Shown here: positions 28,560 to 37,954 of the stretch, piece after piece
Layout: the number at the start of each line of letters is the position of its first letter
Position numbering within the stretch: position 1 is the first letter of the stretch
Assembly (NCBI GenBank): GCA_004020645.1
Contig: SAQL01000008.1
Span: 1 to 64,000 of the forward strand
Direction: 5' to 3'
Source of the DNA: Mesorhizobium sp.
GTDB lineage: Bacteria > Pseudomonadota > Alphaproteobacteria > Rhizobiales > Rhizobiaceae
Length of the DNA: 64,000 nucleotides
Notes under the pieces: model-generated
Told to the model about the DNA's origin: nothing
Database searches by the model: none
Seen by the model: only the letters and a program-made list of their open reading frames with translations
Made by a program: the position numbers and the translations under genes

Positions 28560-28574
28560 GGGGGCGGGGAAGCC

Positions 28575-28991
28575 TCAGTTCGCGGTGCAGAAATGCTGTT
28601 CGCCGTCATAGCCGATGAACGTGCCGGTACGGGCGTTGAAAGAGCGATAGCGATCCGAACAATATTCATACCAGCCACGGGTCCATGGCTCTGCGTAGCC
28701 GTCATTGTAGACGACCCGCGGTTCCGCGTAGTAGCGGCGCACCGGGGCGGGGCGTGGATAACGACCATAATCGTCGTAGCCGGGGTCGTAATAGCTGGGC
28801 TGCGGGTTGTTGAGCGCACCAACGATCAGGGCGCCGGCCGCGAGGCCAAGGACGCCTGCCGCGATCGCATCGCCATTGTCACGATGATGGTGCCGGTGGC
28901 GCCAGTCACCAGCGCTGGCCGCTGGCAAGGTCGCGAGCGTGGTCGCAACAATCGCGGCGGACAGGACGGCGGTCTTGAAAATTCGGTTCAT
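28575..28991 (-). CDS. BA14K-family exported protein
   Basis: A 138-residue protein with signal peptide (residues 1-26, ending PAASAG). A His/Arg-rich patch (DWRHRHHHRDN), a Gly/Ala hydrophobic segment and a Tyr/Pro-rich middle precede the conserved C-terminus YCSDRYRSFNARTGTFIGYD. This C-terminus is the BA14K domain, named for the Brucella 14-kDa immunoreactive protein with reported lectin-like activity. Start at 28991 follows AAGGAGAC. Confidence 0.85.
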   Translation of the reverse strand: MNRIFKTAVLSAAIVATTLATLPAASAGDWRHRHHHRDNGDAIAAGVLGLAAGALIVGALNNPQPSYYDPGYDDYGRYPRPAPVRRYYAEPRVVYNDGYAEPWTRGWYEYCSDRYRSFNARTGTFIGYDGEQHFCTAN

Positions 28992-29208
28992 GTCGGTCTC
29001 CTTCGTGCCGGCCCGATTAATATGGGGGATGCGGTCCGGCTTTACCGAAGCTAATAGGTGACCGTGGCTGAACGGGGGCTGAACGAAATTGACGGGCTGG
29101 GCCCAGCCGATATTCATCGATCAAGCATAGCGCAAGGCACAAATATCGTACGCTCACCAAGGAGCGGACCTGCGCCACGAGACCGTCCGACGCTGTCTCG
29201 ATCTCGGC

Positions 29209-29421
29209 TCAGCCGATCGACAGGTTGACGGCTTTCGGACCCTTGCCGCGCTTGTCCGGCTCGGTGTCGAATGTTACCTTCTGCCCATCCTCAAGACCGG
29301 GAAGACCCGACGCCTGCACGGCCGAAATATGGACGAAGACATCCTTCGCGCCATCATCCGGCGTGATGAAGCCGAAGCCTTTGGCATGATTGAAGAATTT
29401 GACGGTGCCGGTCTGCGGCAT
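29209..29421 (-). CDS. Cold-shock protein
   Basis: A 70-residue CspA-type single cold-shock domain. RNP1 [10 protein letters not shown] and RNP2 VFVHIS are intact. It acts as a single-stranded nucleic acid chaperone. The start at 29421 follows AAGGAGCTTCCC. A near-identical paralogue lies 254 bp upstream at 29676-29888, suggesting tandem duplication. Confidence 0.93.
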   Translation of the reverse strand: MPQTGTVKFFNHAKGFGFITPDDGAKDVFVHISAVQASGLPGLEDGQKVTFDTEPDKRGKGPKAVNLSIG

Positions 29422-29546
29422 GGGAAGCTCCTTTGATCCCATCAAGTCCAGTCTCGGGCCGGCAAATGCCCGAGTGGAAATTTGTCGTTTATTTTAGCGT
29501 CATCGGCAAGAGAAAGTTTTGCGAGCACTGGCTTGCCGCCTCACCA

Positions 29547-29578
29547 CCAAAAAGGCGCGACGAAAACCGCCGCGCCTT
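29547..29578 (-). terminator. Rho-independent terminator of the second csp gene
   Basis: On the minus strand AAGGCGCG pairs with CGCGCCTT around an 11-nt loop, followed by TTTTT. It serves the cold-shock gene at 29676-29888. A second perfect palindrome GCCCGTCCGCGCGGACGGGC (29645-29664) lies between the stop codon and this terminator. Confidence 0.85.
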
Positions 29579-29675
29579 CGAAAACTTGGTCCGGCGCTGA
29601 AAGCCGGTTCAAGGCCTTTGAAGGGGCCCTCGGGCACATCCTTGGCCCGTCCGCGCGGACGGGCGCGCCGACGGT

Positions 29676-29888
29676 TCAGTCCGCGCGTAGATTGACCGCC
29701 TTCGGTCCCTTGCCCATGCGGTCGGGCTCGACGTCGAAGGTGACCTTCTGGCCATCGACGAGCGTGCGCAGGCCCGAAGCCTCGATCGCGGAGATGTGGA
29801 CGAACACGTCCTTGGCGCCGTCATCTGGCGTGATGAAGCCGAAGCCTTTGGTCGCGTTGAAGAATTTAACGGTGCCGGTCTGGGCCAT
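29676..29888 (-). CDS. Cold-shock protein (paralogue)
   Basis: A 70-residue cold-shock domain protein differing from 29209-29421 mainly in the second half ([20 protein letters not shown] versus a [13 protein letters not shown] stretch). RNP motifs are intact. Start at 29888 ([10 protein letters not shown]) follows AGGAGTTTCCC. A long 5' leader is typical of such genes; the 453-bp region beyond holds no gene and probably carries it. Confidence 0.93.
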   Translation of the reverse strand: MAQTGTVKFFNATKGFGFITPDDGAKDVFVHISAIEASGLRTLVDGQKVTFDVEPDRMGKGPKAVNLRAD

Positions 29889-30341
29889 TGGGGAAACTCC
29901 TTCACCCGTGTCAGTCTTTGTGGTTTGCCCGCCGCCTGACGCCGTGGGCAAGTCCCGGTGGTTGCTTCGGCAGTCATGCATTGGCGCATGGTCAAAACCC
30001 CCCGCCGAAAAACGGGGCCGTCAGAGATTCACAGTATCGGGGAAAGGTCGTCCAAAACGTTCCGCTCTCCGGGTCGCAAATGCCCGAACACAAAATTTAT
30101 CGCACGGAAAGGTGATCGTTGCAAGGTAGCGCCCGCGGGCCACCCAATGGGCGCATTCCGACGCATGGCATCGATAGGACGGGGTGCTCGCCCGGTCATC
30201 GGCCAGAGCCTGGCCACGCATGGTCCAGCGGGCTGGGGCAGCTTGCAAACAGGGGTTGCATTTGGCGGTGGAATGGCGAGGATCGGCTGGAGTGGAGCGC
30301 GCGCGTTTGCGCCCGAGCGGTGGCTCGAGGGAGGTATAGTC
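29889..30341. other. Intergenic region, divergent promoters
   Basis: No gene is supported. The region separates a leftward cold-shock gene from a rightward lipoprotein gene and should hold the promoters of both. Open frames here have no SD or family resemblance. Confidence 0.5.
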
Positions 30342-30740
30342 ATGAAATTTCTTGCGGCAATCTTCTCTCGGCAGGGTTTTGCCGTCCTGTTGCTGTCGGC
30401 AGTTCTTGCAGCCTGTACCGCGGTTGTGGTGGAGGAAGGACCGGTGTACCGCCCGCCAAGGCCCGGGCCGCAATTCTGCACCAAGCAGTATGATCCGGTC
30501 TGCGCCCGGCGCGGCGGCGACCGCCAGACCTTCGCCAATGCCTGCCTTGCCGAGCGGGCCGGGTACCGCATCATTGGCGACGGCCAGTGCCGCGACGGCG
30601 GCGGTGATGGAGAGCAGACATTCTGCACACGCGAATACCGCCCGGTCTGCGCCCGCCGCGGCGGCGAGTTGCACACCTTCCCCAACGCCTGCGAGGCTCG
30701 CGCCGCCGACTATCGCATCGTCGACGACGGTCCCTGCTGA
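30342..30740 (+). CDS. Lipoprotein with two Kazal-like domains
   Basis: A 132-residue lipoprotein. Lipobox VLAAC (Cys25) follows a 20-residue signal. Two tandem Kazal-type repeats (about residues 45-83 and 94-132) share the pattern FCTKxYxPVCARRGG, TFxNAC and YRIxxDGxC. Each repeat has four cysteines rather than the six of classical Kazal inhibitors, as in other bacterial members. A role as serine-protease inhibitor in the envelope is inference. The start is set by GAGGGAGG upstream. Confidence 0.82.
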   Translation: MKFLAAIFSRQGFAVLLLSAVLAACTAVVVEEGPVYRPPRPGPQFCTKQYDPVCARRGGDRQTFANACLAERAGYRIIGDGQCRDGGGDGEQTFCTREYRPVCARRGGELHTFPNACEARAADYRIVDDGPC

Positions 30741-30751
30741 GAGGCTGGTTT

Positions 30752-30775
30752 CCTCCCCGTCTCCGGACGGGGAGG
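30752..30775 (+). terminator. Hairpin after the Kazal lipoprotein
   Basis: CCTCCCCGTC and GACGGGGAGG form a perfect 10-bp stem with a 4-nt loop, 11 bp past the stop. No T-run follows. The sequence is also a common rhizobial repeat type. Confidence 0.6.
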
Positions 30776-30938
30776 GCAGCTGGCGCCTCTTGCCTCTACG
30801 CCGGCAGCCTCGCCTTTATGGCAATGGGCGATGAACTCGGCCCTAGCCAATCCTGACCATATGGCTTTGACGTTACGTGATCTTTTATCCGATCCGCGCG
30901 ATGGCTGGATGAATGCAGGGCTGCTCATCCGTCCGCCA

Positions 30939-31076
30939 CTAGCCCTTGGACTTCGGCTTCAAACCGGCTTCCGCCTGCTTGACGGCCGAGCCGAAGGGCA
31001 AGGCCGGCTTTGCCGCCGCCTTGTCCTTCTTGGGCTTGCGTGTCTCGCGGTTGCTGCGCTGTTGACCCTTGGCCAT
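30939..31076 (-). CDS. 45-residue basic protein
   Basis: A short minus-strand gene starting MAKGQQRSNRETRKPKKDKA and ending AEAGLKPKSKG, with about a quarter Lys and Arg. CGAGGA lies 7 bp before the ATG. Similar small basic proteins starting MAKGQxRSNxExRKPKK are widespread in rhizobia (from memory), which supports it as real. Strong charge suggests nucleic-acid or ribosome association; no function is established. Confidence 0.7.
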   Translation of the reverse strand: MAKGQQRSNRETRKPKKDKAAAKPALPFGSAVKQAEAGLKPKSKG

Positions 31077-31124
31077 TTCTTGGTCCTCGTGATTGATTAA
31101 CGTGGTGGTGGCTGATGTGGACCC

Positions 31125-31253
31125 AAAGCGCGTCGCGTTGAAAAGGATTCAGCCGACGCGCTTTAAGTTTTTGTTTTTATGCATGTCGTTGTCCCAAAAA
31201 CCGCTTCGCACCCTCGGGTCAGGCCCGTGGGCATGCTTTTGGGCGACATGCAT
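31125..31253. repeat. Two-hairpin composite repeat, copy 2
   Basis: The modules of 28400-28499 in reverse order: AAAGCGCGTCG/CGACGCGCTTT (31125-31164), a T-rich spacer, then ATGCATGTCG (31179-31188) with CGACATGCAT (31244-31253). It starts, relative to the leftward gene at 31253-31501, at the first base of its stop codon, exactly as copy 1 does for the MBL gene. Confidence 0.75.
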
Positions 31254-31501
31254 TAGGTGCTCGGATTGTCGGCCACTTCGAGATTGTCTTCCGTGGTGAC
31301 CCGTTCATGGGTCTCCTCGTCGCTGCGGATGCGGTATTGCGGCGAGCCGTCCTTGACCGGCAGCTTGCTCTTGATCTGGAACAGCTCAGCGGTCTTCTGG
31401 ACAAGGCCGGTGCGGCTCTTCATGCGAACGGTCTGGCCGATCGCGAAAAGATGTGCGGGCGTGTCGGTGCGTGGGCGTGCGTTCTGCTGGAAGCGGATCA
31501 T
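31253..31501 (-). CDS. Conserved 82-residue protein
   Basis: Starts MIRFQQNARPRTDTPAHLFA and contains VRMKSRTGLVQKTAELFQI and the strongly polar SPQYRIRSDEETHERV. It resembles small conserved rhizobial proteins of unknown function with an SH3-like beta-rich pattern. The start overlaps the stop of the upstream gene by 4 bp (ATGA, 31498-31501), so the pair is translationally coupled. Its stop codon is followed at once by a repeat element. Confidence 0.65.
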   Translation of the reverse strand: MIRFQQNARPRTDTPAHLFAIGQTVRMKSRTGLVQKTAELFQIKSKLPVKDGSPQYRIRSDEETHERVTTEDNLEVADNPST

Positions 31502-31764
31502 GCGGCATTCTCCTGGTCGCGCCTCAGCGCGGTTTCGAGTTCGGCGAAGTCGATGGCGACCAATTGGCTGGTCTGACTTTTCACCGTCCTTGCCGGCAGA
31601 TGGATGAAGGTGGCGACACGCCGCCAGGCAAGCCACGATATGCCATCGATAAGCTCCTCATCGTGGTCGATGTCGTAGTCGCCGGCCGGCATTTTTCCTT
31701 CCAGGCCGCCGAGCATGAAGGGTGCCTCGAAATGCGCGATGGAATGGGTAGTTCGGCCAGACAT
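31498..31764 (-). CDS. Conserved 88-residue protein
   Basis: Starts MSGRTTHSIAHFEAPFML and includes LEGKMPAGDYDIDHDEELID, a beta-rich acidic stretch, and a basic C-terminus. No known domain. I chose the ATG at 31764, as the upstream extension is atypical. Translationally coupled to 31253-31501. The two probably act together. Confidence 0.6.
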   Translation of the reverse strand: MSGRTTHSIAHFEAPFMLGGLEGKMPAGDYDIDHDEELIDGISWLAWRRVATFIHLPARTVKSQTSQLVAIDFAELETALRRDQENAA

Positions 31765-32139
31765 TCTCGTGCCTTGAAGTCTCGTTCCCGGCTTGGATCC
31801 GATAAGGTGGTGCCCGCTTCGCGGCACCGGGACCTAAGTGTCGTGTGTCCCGTATCGGCAATTTGGGTATCGGCGATCTGAAATGAGTTTGGCGGGTCGA
31901 GAACCTCTGACGCCGCGAGATGCCAAGCTTGGCCCAAAAAACGATCTCAATTCATTAATCCAAAATTGCGGTTTATTCAAGAAGATTCCCGCCCATCGTC
32001 GACCTTATCGCGAAATTACTTTTCTAGGACTATTTGTAGAATGGTGATACGATCCGGACACCTCACAAGAATTGTTTGAGATTGTGCCGGAAAAATTCAT
32101 CCCGGCATCGATTTTTATTTACATCTGAAAGGAAAAATC
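31765..32139. other. AT-richer intergenic region
   Basis: No gene supported. A stem GGTGCC-8-GGCACC occurs near 31807-31826. From about 31930 to 32140 the base composition is clearly more AT-rich than surrounding genes, consistent with a promoter region or a small inserted segment. Confidence 0.5.
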
Positions 32140-32334
32140 ATGGTTTCCGTGAAAACACCTGATGGTTCGGCCGTAACAATCAAGCCGATTATCAAGCAGG
32201 CCGCCGGGCCTACAAAAGCCATGTCGGCGCGGCTGACGATACGAAGTGACGAGGCAGCAAGGCGAAGGATCGCCGACACCGACGGCACGCTGCGGCGGGC
32301 CAGACAGGTTGCGGAGACCAACCGCCTGATCTGA
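32140..32334 (+). CDS. 64-residue hypothetical protein
   Basis: Starts MVSVKTPDGSAVTIKPIIKQ and ends RARQVAETNRLI. AAAGGAAAAATC precedes the ATG, a good ribosome site. Basic, helix-rich C-terminal half; no recognised domain. Real but uncharacterised is the best reading. It is followed at once by a palindromic repeat. Confidence 0.5.
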   Translation: MVSVKTPDGSAVTIKPIIKQAAGPTKAMSARLTIRSDEAARRRIADTDGTLRRARQVAETNRLI

Positions 32335-32339
32335 CAGCC

Positions 32340-32404
32340 GGCTTGCTGTAGTACTTTGATTTTGCGGATGATCCTTTCCGAACCTCCGGTTCGGGGTCAT
32401 GCGC
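32340..32404. repeat. Composite Rhizobiales palindrome, second copy
   Basis: GCTGTAGTACTTTGATTTTG then CGAACCTCCGGTTCGGGGTC match the reverse complement of part of 14357-14450. The hairpin CCGAACC/GGTTCGG is intact. It lies between two small plus-strand genes, before the DUF1488 gene start. Confidence 0.65.
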
Positions 32405-32418
32405 TGAGGAGTTCGATC

Positions 32419-32682
32419 GTGACGCTCAATTTTCCCAACCGCAGCCGCTCCTACGACGCTGCGGCCAGGCGCATTCGCTTCGTCGGCCATGACGGCATGT
32501 TCGAAGTGCCCTTGTTTGTGGAGATTGCAGCGCTTTCGGCGGCAACGGCCACGGGCGGGGCGGAAGCCGAGTATCTCAGCGCCTTCGATGCGGAGCGTTC
32601 GTCGATCCAGGATGTTGCGCGCGAAGCCTATTCGCACGGCCGCAAGAACATGTATGTATTGACCCAGGCCGATTTCCGGTAA
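32419..32682 (+). CDS. DUF1488-family protein
   Basis: An 87-residue protein beginning with GTG (VTLNFPNRSRSYDAA), the usual DUF1488 N-terminus. TGAGGAG lies just upstream. The middle contains RIRFVGHDGMFEVPLFVE and the chain ends NMYVLTQADFR. Function of the family is unknown. Confidence 0.75.
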   Translation: MTLNFPNRSRSYDAAARRIRFVGHDGMFEVPLFVEIAALSAATATGGAEAEYLSAFDAERSSIQDVAREAYSHGRKNMYVLTQADFR

Positions 32683-32843
32683 GCTGGCCTGCGAACCCTT
32701 GAACCTGCCGCGCCGATGGCCTAGATCGCGGCAGGCGGACAAAACACGGCAGGTTTCCCATCAACAGAGATCAGAGAAGACCGGCAGGCTCGGGCGCCAG
32801 TTTCGGCTCAGGCGGACAGCCGCCGCTGGGGCTCGACCAGCGC

Positions 32844-34478
32844 GTGCAGCAGGCGCTGCAATTGCATCAGGCGGGGCGCCGGCAGGAAGCCGAGATGCTC
32901 TACCGGCAGGTGCTGGCGCAAAAGGCCAATCATGCGGCGGCAGCACATTTCCTCGGTTTGCTGCTGCACCAGACCGGGCGCAGCGCCGAAGGACTTGATC
33001 TCCTCGAACAGTCGGTGCGCCTGCAGCCCAAGAATCCGGATTTCCTCAACAATCTCGGCACGGTGATGCGCGACCTCGGCCGTGTCAGTGCAGCCGTCGA
33101 TTTCTTCCGTGGCGCGGTGGCAATCCGGCCGGACCAACTCGCGGCGCGCGACAATCTCGGCTCCTCGCTGAAGCAACTCGGCCAGTTCGAGGGCGCGGAG
33201 GAGATTTATCGCGGCACCATCGGTCGCAACCCGTTCCATGTCCGCGCCCGCATCGGGCTTGCCGAAACGCTGCAGGAGGCAGGGCGGCTGGAGGAGGCGC
33301 TCGCCGTCTTCCGCGAAGCATTGGCAATTCGGCCGAAGGACGCCGACCTGCTGCATGGTCTGGGCGTCGGGCTGATGGAGAAGGGCAACCTCGGAGAGGC
33401 AGCGGAGCATTTCCGGCAGGCGTTGGCGGTCGATCCCGGCATGGCCAGGGCCTGGCTGATGCTCACCCAGGTCAAGCGCCAGCAGGAGCGTGACGCCGAG
33501 CTTGCCGGGATGGAGGCGCAGCACGCAAAGGCGCCGGAAGGCAGCCTGGCGCGCATGCAGCTTGCGTTCGGCCTCGGCAAGGCCAATGACGATCTGAAGG
33601 ATTATGGCCGTGCCTTCGATTATTTCGCCGAAGGCAATGCGATCCGCCGCACGGGCATCGACTATGACGCGGCCAGGACACGTGCCGAATTCGAAACGAT
33701 GAAGGCGGTGTTCGACAAGGCCTTCTTCGACAAGCACAGACCGAGCGGGATTGCCGACGACACGCCGATCTTCGTCGTCGGCATGCCGCGCTCCGGCACC
33801 ACGCTTGTCGAGCAGATCATCGCCAGCCATCCGCTGGTCTATGGCGCGGGCGAGCTCGGCATCTTGAAGACGGCGGTCGGCAAGCAGTTTCCGCCTGGCA
33901 TGAAGGGCGGTTTCCCCAGCGGGATTGCCGACCTGCCCGACAAGGCCTACGCCGAGGCAGGCCAGGCCTATCTAGACCTGCTGCACGCCCGCTATCCGGG
34001 TTTCCGGCATGTCACCGACAAGATGCCCGGCAACTTCCTTTTGGTCGGCTTCATCCACCTGATGCTGCCCAAGGCCAAGATCATCCACTGCGCGCGCGAC
34101 GCGGCGGCGACCTGCCTGTCGATCTACAAGGTGCATTTCCGCGGCGACAGCCACCGCTACGGCTACGACCTCGGCGAGCTCGCCGATTTCCACAATCTCT
34201 ACACCGATATCATGGCGCATTGGCGCACCGTTTTGCCTGATGTCGTACATGATGTGCGCTACGAGGATTTCGTCGCCGACCAGGAAGGACAGACGCGGGC
34301 GCTGATCGCCCATCTCGGCCTGCCATGGGACGATGCGGTGCTGTCGTTCCACGAGACCGACCGGCCGGTGCGCACGGCCTCGGCGGCGCAGGTGCGCCAG
34401 CCGATGTACCAGGGCTCGGTCGATCTGTGGAAGCGCTATGGCGACCGGCTCAAGCCACTGCTCGACCGGCTGGCGTAA
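32844..34478 (+). CDS. TPR-repeat sulfotransferase
   Basis: A protein of about 544 residues. Residues 1-220 are about six tetratricopeptide repeats; the C-terminal part is a sulfotransferase with PAPS 5'-phosphosulfate loop GMPRSGTTLVEQIIASHP and 3'-phosphate region IHCARDAAATCLSIYK. The combination resembles protein-tyrosine sulfotransferase-like bacterial enzymes; the target is unknown. The start is a GTG at 32844 with no clear ribosome site, and the frame stays open upstream to about 32760, so the true start is uncertain. Confidence 0.83.
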   Translation: MQQALQLHQAGRRQEAEMLYRQVLAQKANHAAAAHFLGLLLHQTGRSAEGLDLLEQSVRLQPKNPDFLNNLGTVMRDLGRVSAAVDFFRGAVAIRPDQLAARDNLGSSLKQLGQFEGAEEIYRGTIGRNPFHVRARIGLAETLQEAGRLEEALAVFREALAIRPKDADLLHGLGVGLMEKGNLGEAAEHFRQALAVDPGMARAWLMLTQVKRQQERDAELAGMEAQHAKAPEGSLARMQLAFGLGKANDDLKDYGRAFDYFAEGNAIRRTGIDYDAARTRAEFETMKAVFDKAFFDKHRPSGIADDTPIFVVGMPRSGTTLVEQIIASHPLVYGAGELGILKTAVGKQFPPGMKGGFPSGIADLPDKAYAEAGQAYLDLLHARYPGFRHVTDKMPGNFLLVGFIHLMLPKAKIIHCARDAAATCLSIYKVHFRGDSHRYGYDLGELADFHNLYTDIMAHWRTVLPDVVHDVRYEDFVADQEGQTRALIAHLGLPWDDAVLSFHETDRPVRTASAAQVRQPMYQGSVDLWKRYGDRLKPLLDRLA

Positions 34479-34490
34479 TGCGTTGCGGGC

Positions 34491-34844
34491 CTACAGCTCG
34501 ACGAAGGGCTGAAAGCCGCCGAAGATCATGCGCTTGCCGTCGAACGGCATCGCCGACCAGTCGGATTTCAAGCGTGGGTCGGCCATCACCTTGGCCATGA
34601 CCGCATCGCGGCTCTGCCGCGATTCATAGACGGCCCATGAGAAGACGACGACCTCGTCGTCCTTGGCCTGCACGGCGCGCGGGAACGAGGTGACCTCGCC
34701 ATAGGGCACGTCGTCGCCCACGCATTCAACAAAGGCGAGCGCGCCATGCTCCTTCCAGACGGCGCCGGCTGTTTCCGCCAGCTCCTTGTAGGCGTTTAGA
34801 TTTGCCTTGGGCACGGCAAGTACGAAACCATCGACATAGGACAT
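34491..34844 (-). CDS. DUF1428-family protein
   Basis: A 117-residue protein with the family start MSYVDGFVLAVPKANLNAYK and the pattern GALAFVECVGDDVPYGE. It is likely a dimeric alpha-beta barrel protein (ferredoxin-like); function unknown. The upstream VOC gene is on the same strand, but a repeat element (34875-35055) separates them. Confidence 0.85.
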   Translation of the reverse strand: MSYVDGFVLAVPKANLNAYKELAETAGAVWKEHGALAFVECVGDDVPYGEVTSFPRAVQAKDDEVVVFSWAVYESRQSRDAVMAKVMADPRLKSDWSAMPFDGKRMIFGGFQPFVEL

Positions 34845-34874
34845 TGTGGTTCTCCTTGGGTTGCTGGATTCTTC

Positions 34875-35055
34875 CTTCTCCCCTTCTTGTGGGAGAAGGT
34901 GGCCGCGCCCACGGGTCTTGCCTTCGGCAAGCCCGAGGACAGGCTCCGCGCGGTCGGATGGGGTGTTCCAGCTTGGCACCGACGGCACTCCGTCCAACAC
35001 CCCTCAACCGTCTTGGCGCTGCGCGCCAATCCACCTTCTCCCACAAGGGGAGAAG
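34875..35055. repeat. MITE-like repeat with hairpin ends, copy 2
   Basis: Ends CTTCTCCC...GGGAGAAG (34875-34898, with a 3-bp insertion in the loop) and CTTCTCCC...GGGAGAAG (35035-35055) are inverted copies. The interior closely follows copy 1 at 8148-8354. It lies between two minus-strand genes of a possible operon. Confidence 0.8.
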
Positions 35056-35064
35056 GACAGCGCA

Positions 35065-35493
35065 CTACGCGGGCTTCACGGGCGCGTTCATTGCCCACTC
35101 GACACCGAACGGATCGCGCATGTTACCCCAGCGATCACCCCAGAACATCACTTGCAACGGCATCACTTCCTGGCAACCGGCATCGATGGCGCGCTTCCAC
35201 CAGGCGTCGATGTCGTCGCTGCCGAGATGCAGCTGCATTGTGAAACCCTGCGGCTTCACCGGGGCCATTCCGTGCTCGGGATAGAAATCGGAAATCATCA
35301 GCGTCGAACCGTTGATGTGGAGATGGATGTGCATCGTCCGCCCCTGCTCGTCCGGCGGGTAGAAGAAGACTTGCTCGGCGCCGAAGGCCTTCTGATAGAA
35401 TTCCGAAGCCTTGAAGGCGCCGTCCAGCTGAAGGTAGGGCGTCAATCCGCCGAGGACTTTCGCTTTAGGCTGGGTTTGGGGCTGATCGTTCAT
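35065..35493 (-). CDS. VOC-family protein (PhnB-like glyoxalase fold)
   Basis: A 142-residue VOC-fold protein, with TPYLQLDGAFKASEFYQKAF at the start and HLGSDDIDAWWKRAIDAGCQ followed by WGNMRDPFGVEWAMN at the end, typical of PhnB/DUF899-type members. Such proteins are often found with ECF sigma factor or DUF1428 genes. Catalysis not established. Start at 35493 follows AGGAGCAAAAAG. Confidence 0.85.
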   Translation of the reverse strand: MNDQPQTQPKAKVLGGLTPYLQLDGAFKASEFYQKAFGAEQVFFYPPDEQGRTMHIHLHINGSTLMISDFYPEHGMAPVKPQGFTMQLHLGSDDIDAWWKRAIDAGCQEVMPLQVMFWGDRWGNMRDPFGVEWAMNAPVKPA

Positions 35494-35693
35494 CTTTTTG
35501 CTCCTCTCTGCGTTTGGTTTGAGCTTGCGGATCACAGGACGAATGAAGCGGCGGCGATCCTACACGTCAGATGCATTTTTCTAATGCCGGGACCAGATGC
35601 GCCGGGCCGTCGGCGGTTGGAGTGACCCCGGGCGACGCGCAAGGCTCATGGTGGTGCCGCTGCGGCCGGTTGGTCTCTTCAACTTGCCTCGGA

Positions 35694-35879
35694 TCATCGT
35701 GCCTCAGACAGGGAGATTGCTACCCGGCGGCTGTTTTGCGCGTCGACGACGATCTCCGGCCAGCCGATGTCCTTGCGCAGTTCGATCGGCAATGAAAGCA
35801 GGGCGCGCTCGCTGCGGTAACGGGCGCGAGCCGCCGAGTAACGGGTCGCTATGCGACCAACGGATGACAGAATGGACAT
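35694..35879 (-). CDS. DUF1127-family small protein
   Basis: A 61-residue protein. The core RYRSERALLSLPIELRKDIGWP is the DUF1127 motif. In related bacteria small DUF1127 proteins affect phosphate uptake and RNA maturation. GGAGAGAGCAC precedes the ATG at 35879. It has no partner in the same direction. Confidence 0.8.
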   Translation of the reverse strand: MSILSSVGRIATRYSAARARYRSERALLSLPIELRKDIGWPEIVVDAQNSRRVAISLSEAR

Positions 35880-35983
35880 GGTGCTCTCTCCTCGATTGGC
35901 GCCGGCATCACCGTGTCGGCACCCCAAGGACGTCGCGCGCGGCCATGATCCGACAGGCTGCGGAAACTTTTTGGCGCAAAGCT

Positions 35984-37513
<1,530 letters not shown>

Positions 37514-37526
37514 GTTGGATTTCTCT

Positions 37527-37618
37527 GGTCTGCCCGGAAAGAATTCCGGTTCGATGCACTTTGACGGTGCGCAGGCAGGCCAGCAGGCTCGGCGTTGCAG
37601 CACCACGAAGGGCAGACC
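37527..37618 (-). promoter_or_regulatory. Leader hairpin upstream of the ABC-F gene
   Basis: GGTCTGCCC (37527-37535) and GGGCAGACC (37610-37618) are perfect complements, 74 bp apart. In the mRNA the near arm ends 13 nt before the start codon, close to the ribosome site. ABC-F genes are often controlled by leader attenuation, so this may be a regulatory fold. Confidence 0.35.
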
Positions 37619-37801
37619 AAGAAAATCGAAGCGGGAGAACCCGGACCGTCTCTGGTCAGCCCTGCAAGCAAGCTCGCAGGGCAGGGACAGGGCCGCGCTG
37701 ACGGTGGTGGTCGAAAGTCACGCAGCCCTCCTTTTGAGACGTTTGAGTTGTGGGAACTGGCTACACCAAGGCTGGGGCCGATGGCAAGTGGCTATGCTCC
37801 C

Positions 37802-37945
37802 CTTCTCCCCTTGTGGGAGAAGGTGGCCGAGCGAAGCTCGGTCGGATGAGGGGTGCTCCAGCTTGGCACCGACGGCGATCCGTCCAGCACCCCTCAACCG
37901 TCTCGTCGCTGCGCGCCGATCCACCTTCTCCCACAAGGGGAGAAG
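37802..37945. repeat. MITE-like repeat with hairpin ends, copy 3
   Basis: A 144-bp version: hairpin ends at 37802-37822 and 37925-37945 in inverted orientation. The interior is shorter than copies 1 and 2 but shares GGTCGGATGAGGGGTG-type and GCACCCCTCAACCGTCT sequence. It ends 9 bp from the uvrB stop codon. Confidence 0.8.
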
Positions 37946-37954
37946 GGAAGCTCT

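Noticed and set aside
30021..30685. Minus-strand frames opposite the Kazal lipoprotein
   Set aside because: Antisense to a gene with lipobox and duplicated domains; no start signals.
32699..32998. Plus-strand frame at the start of the sulfotransferase
   Set aside because: Different frame from the TPR domain; Arg/Ala-rich shadow.
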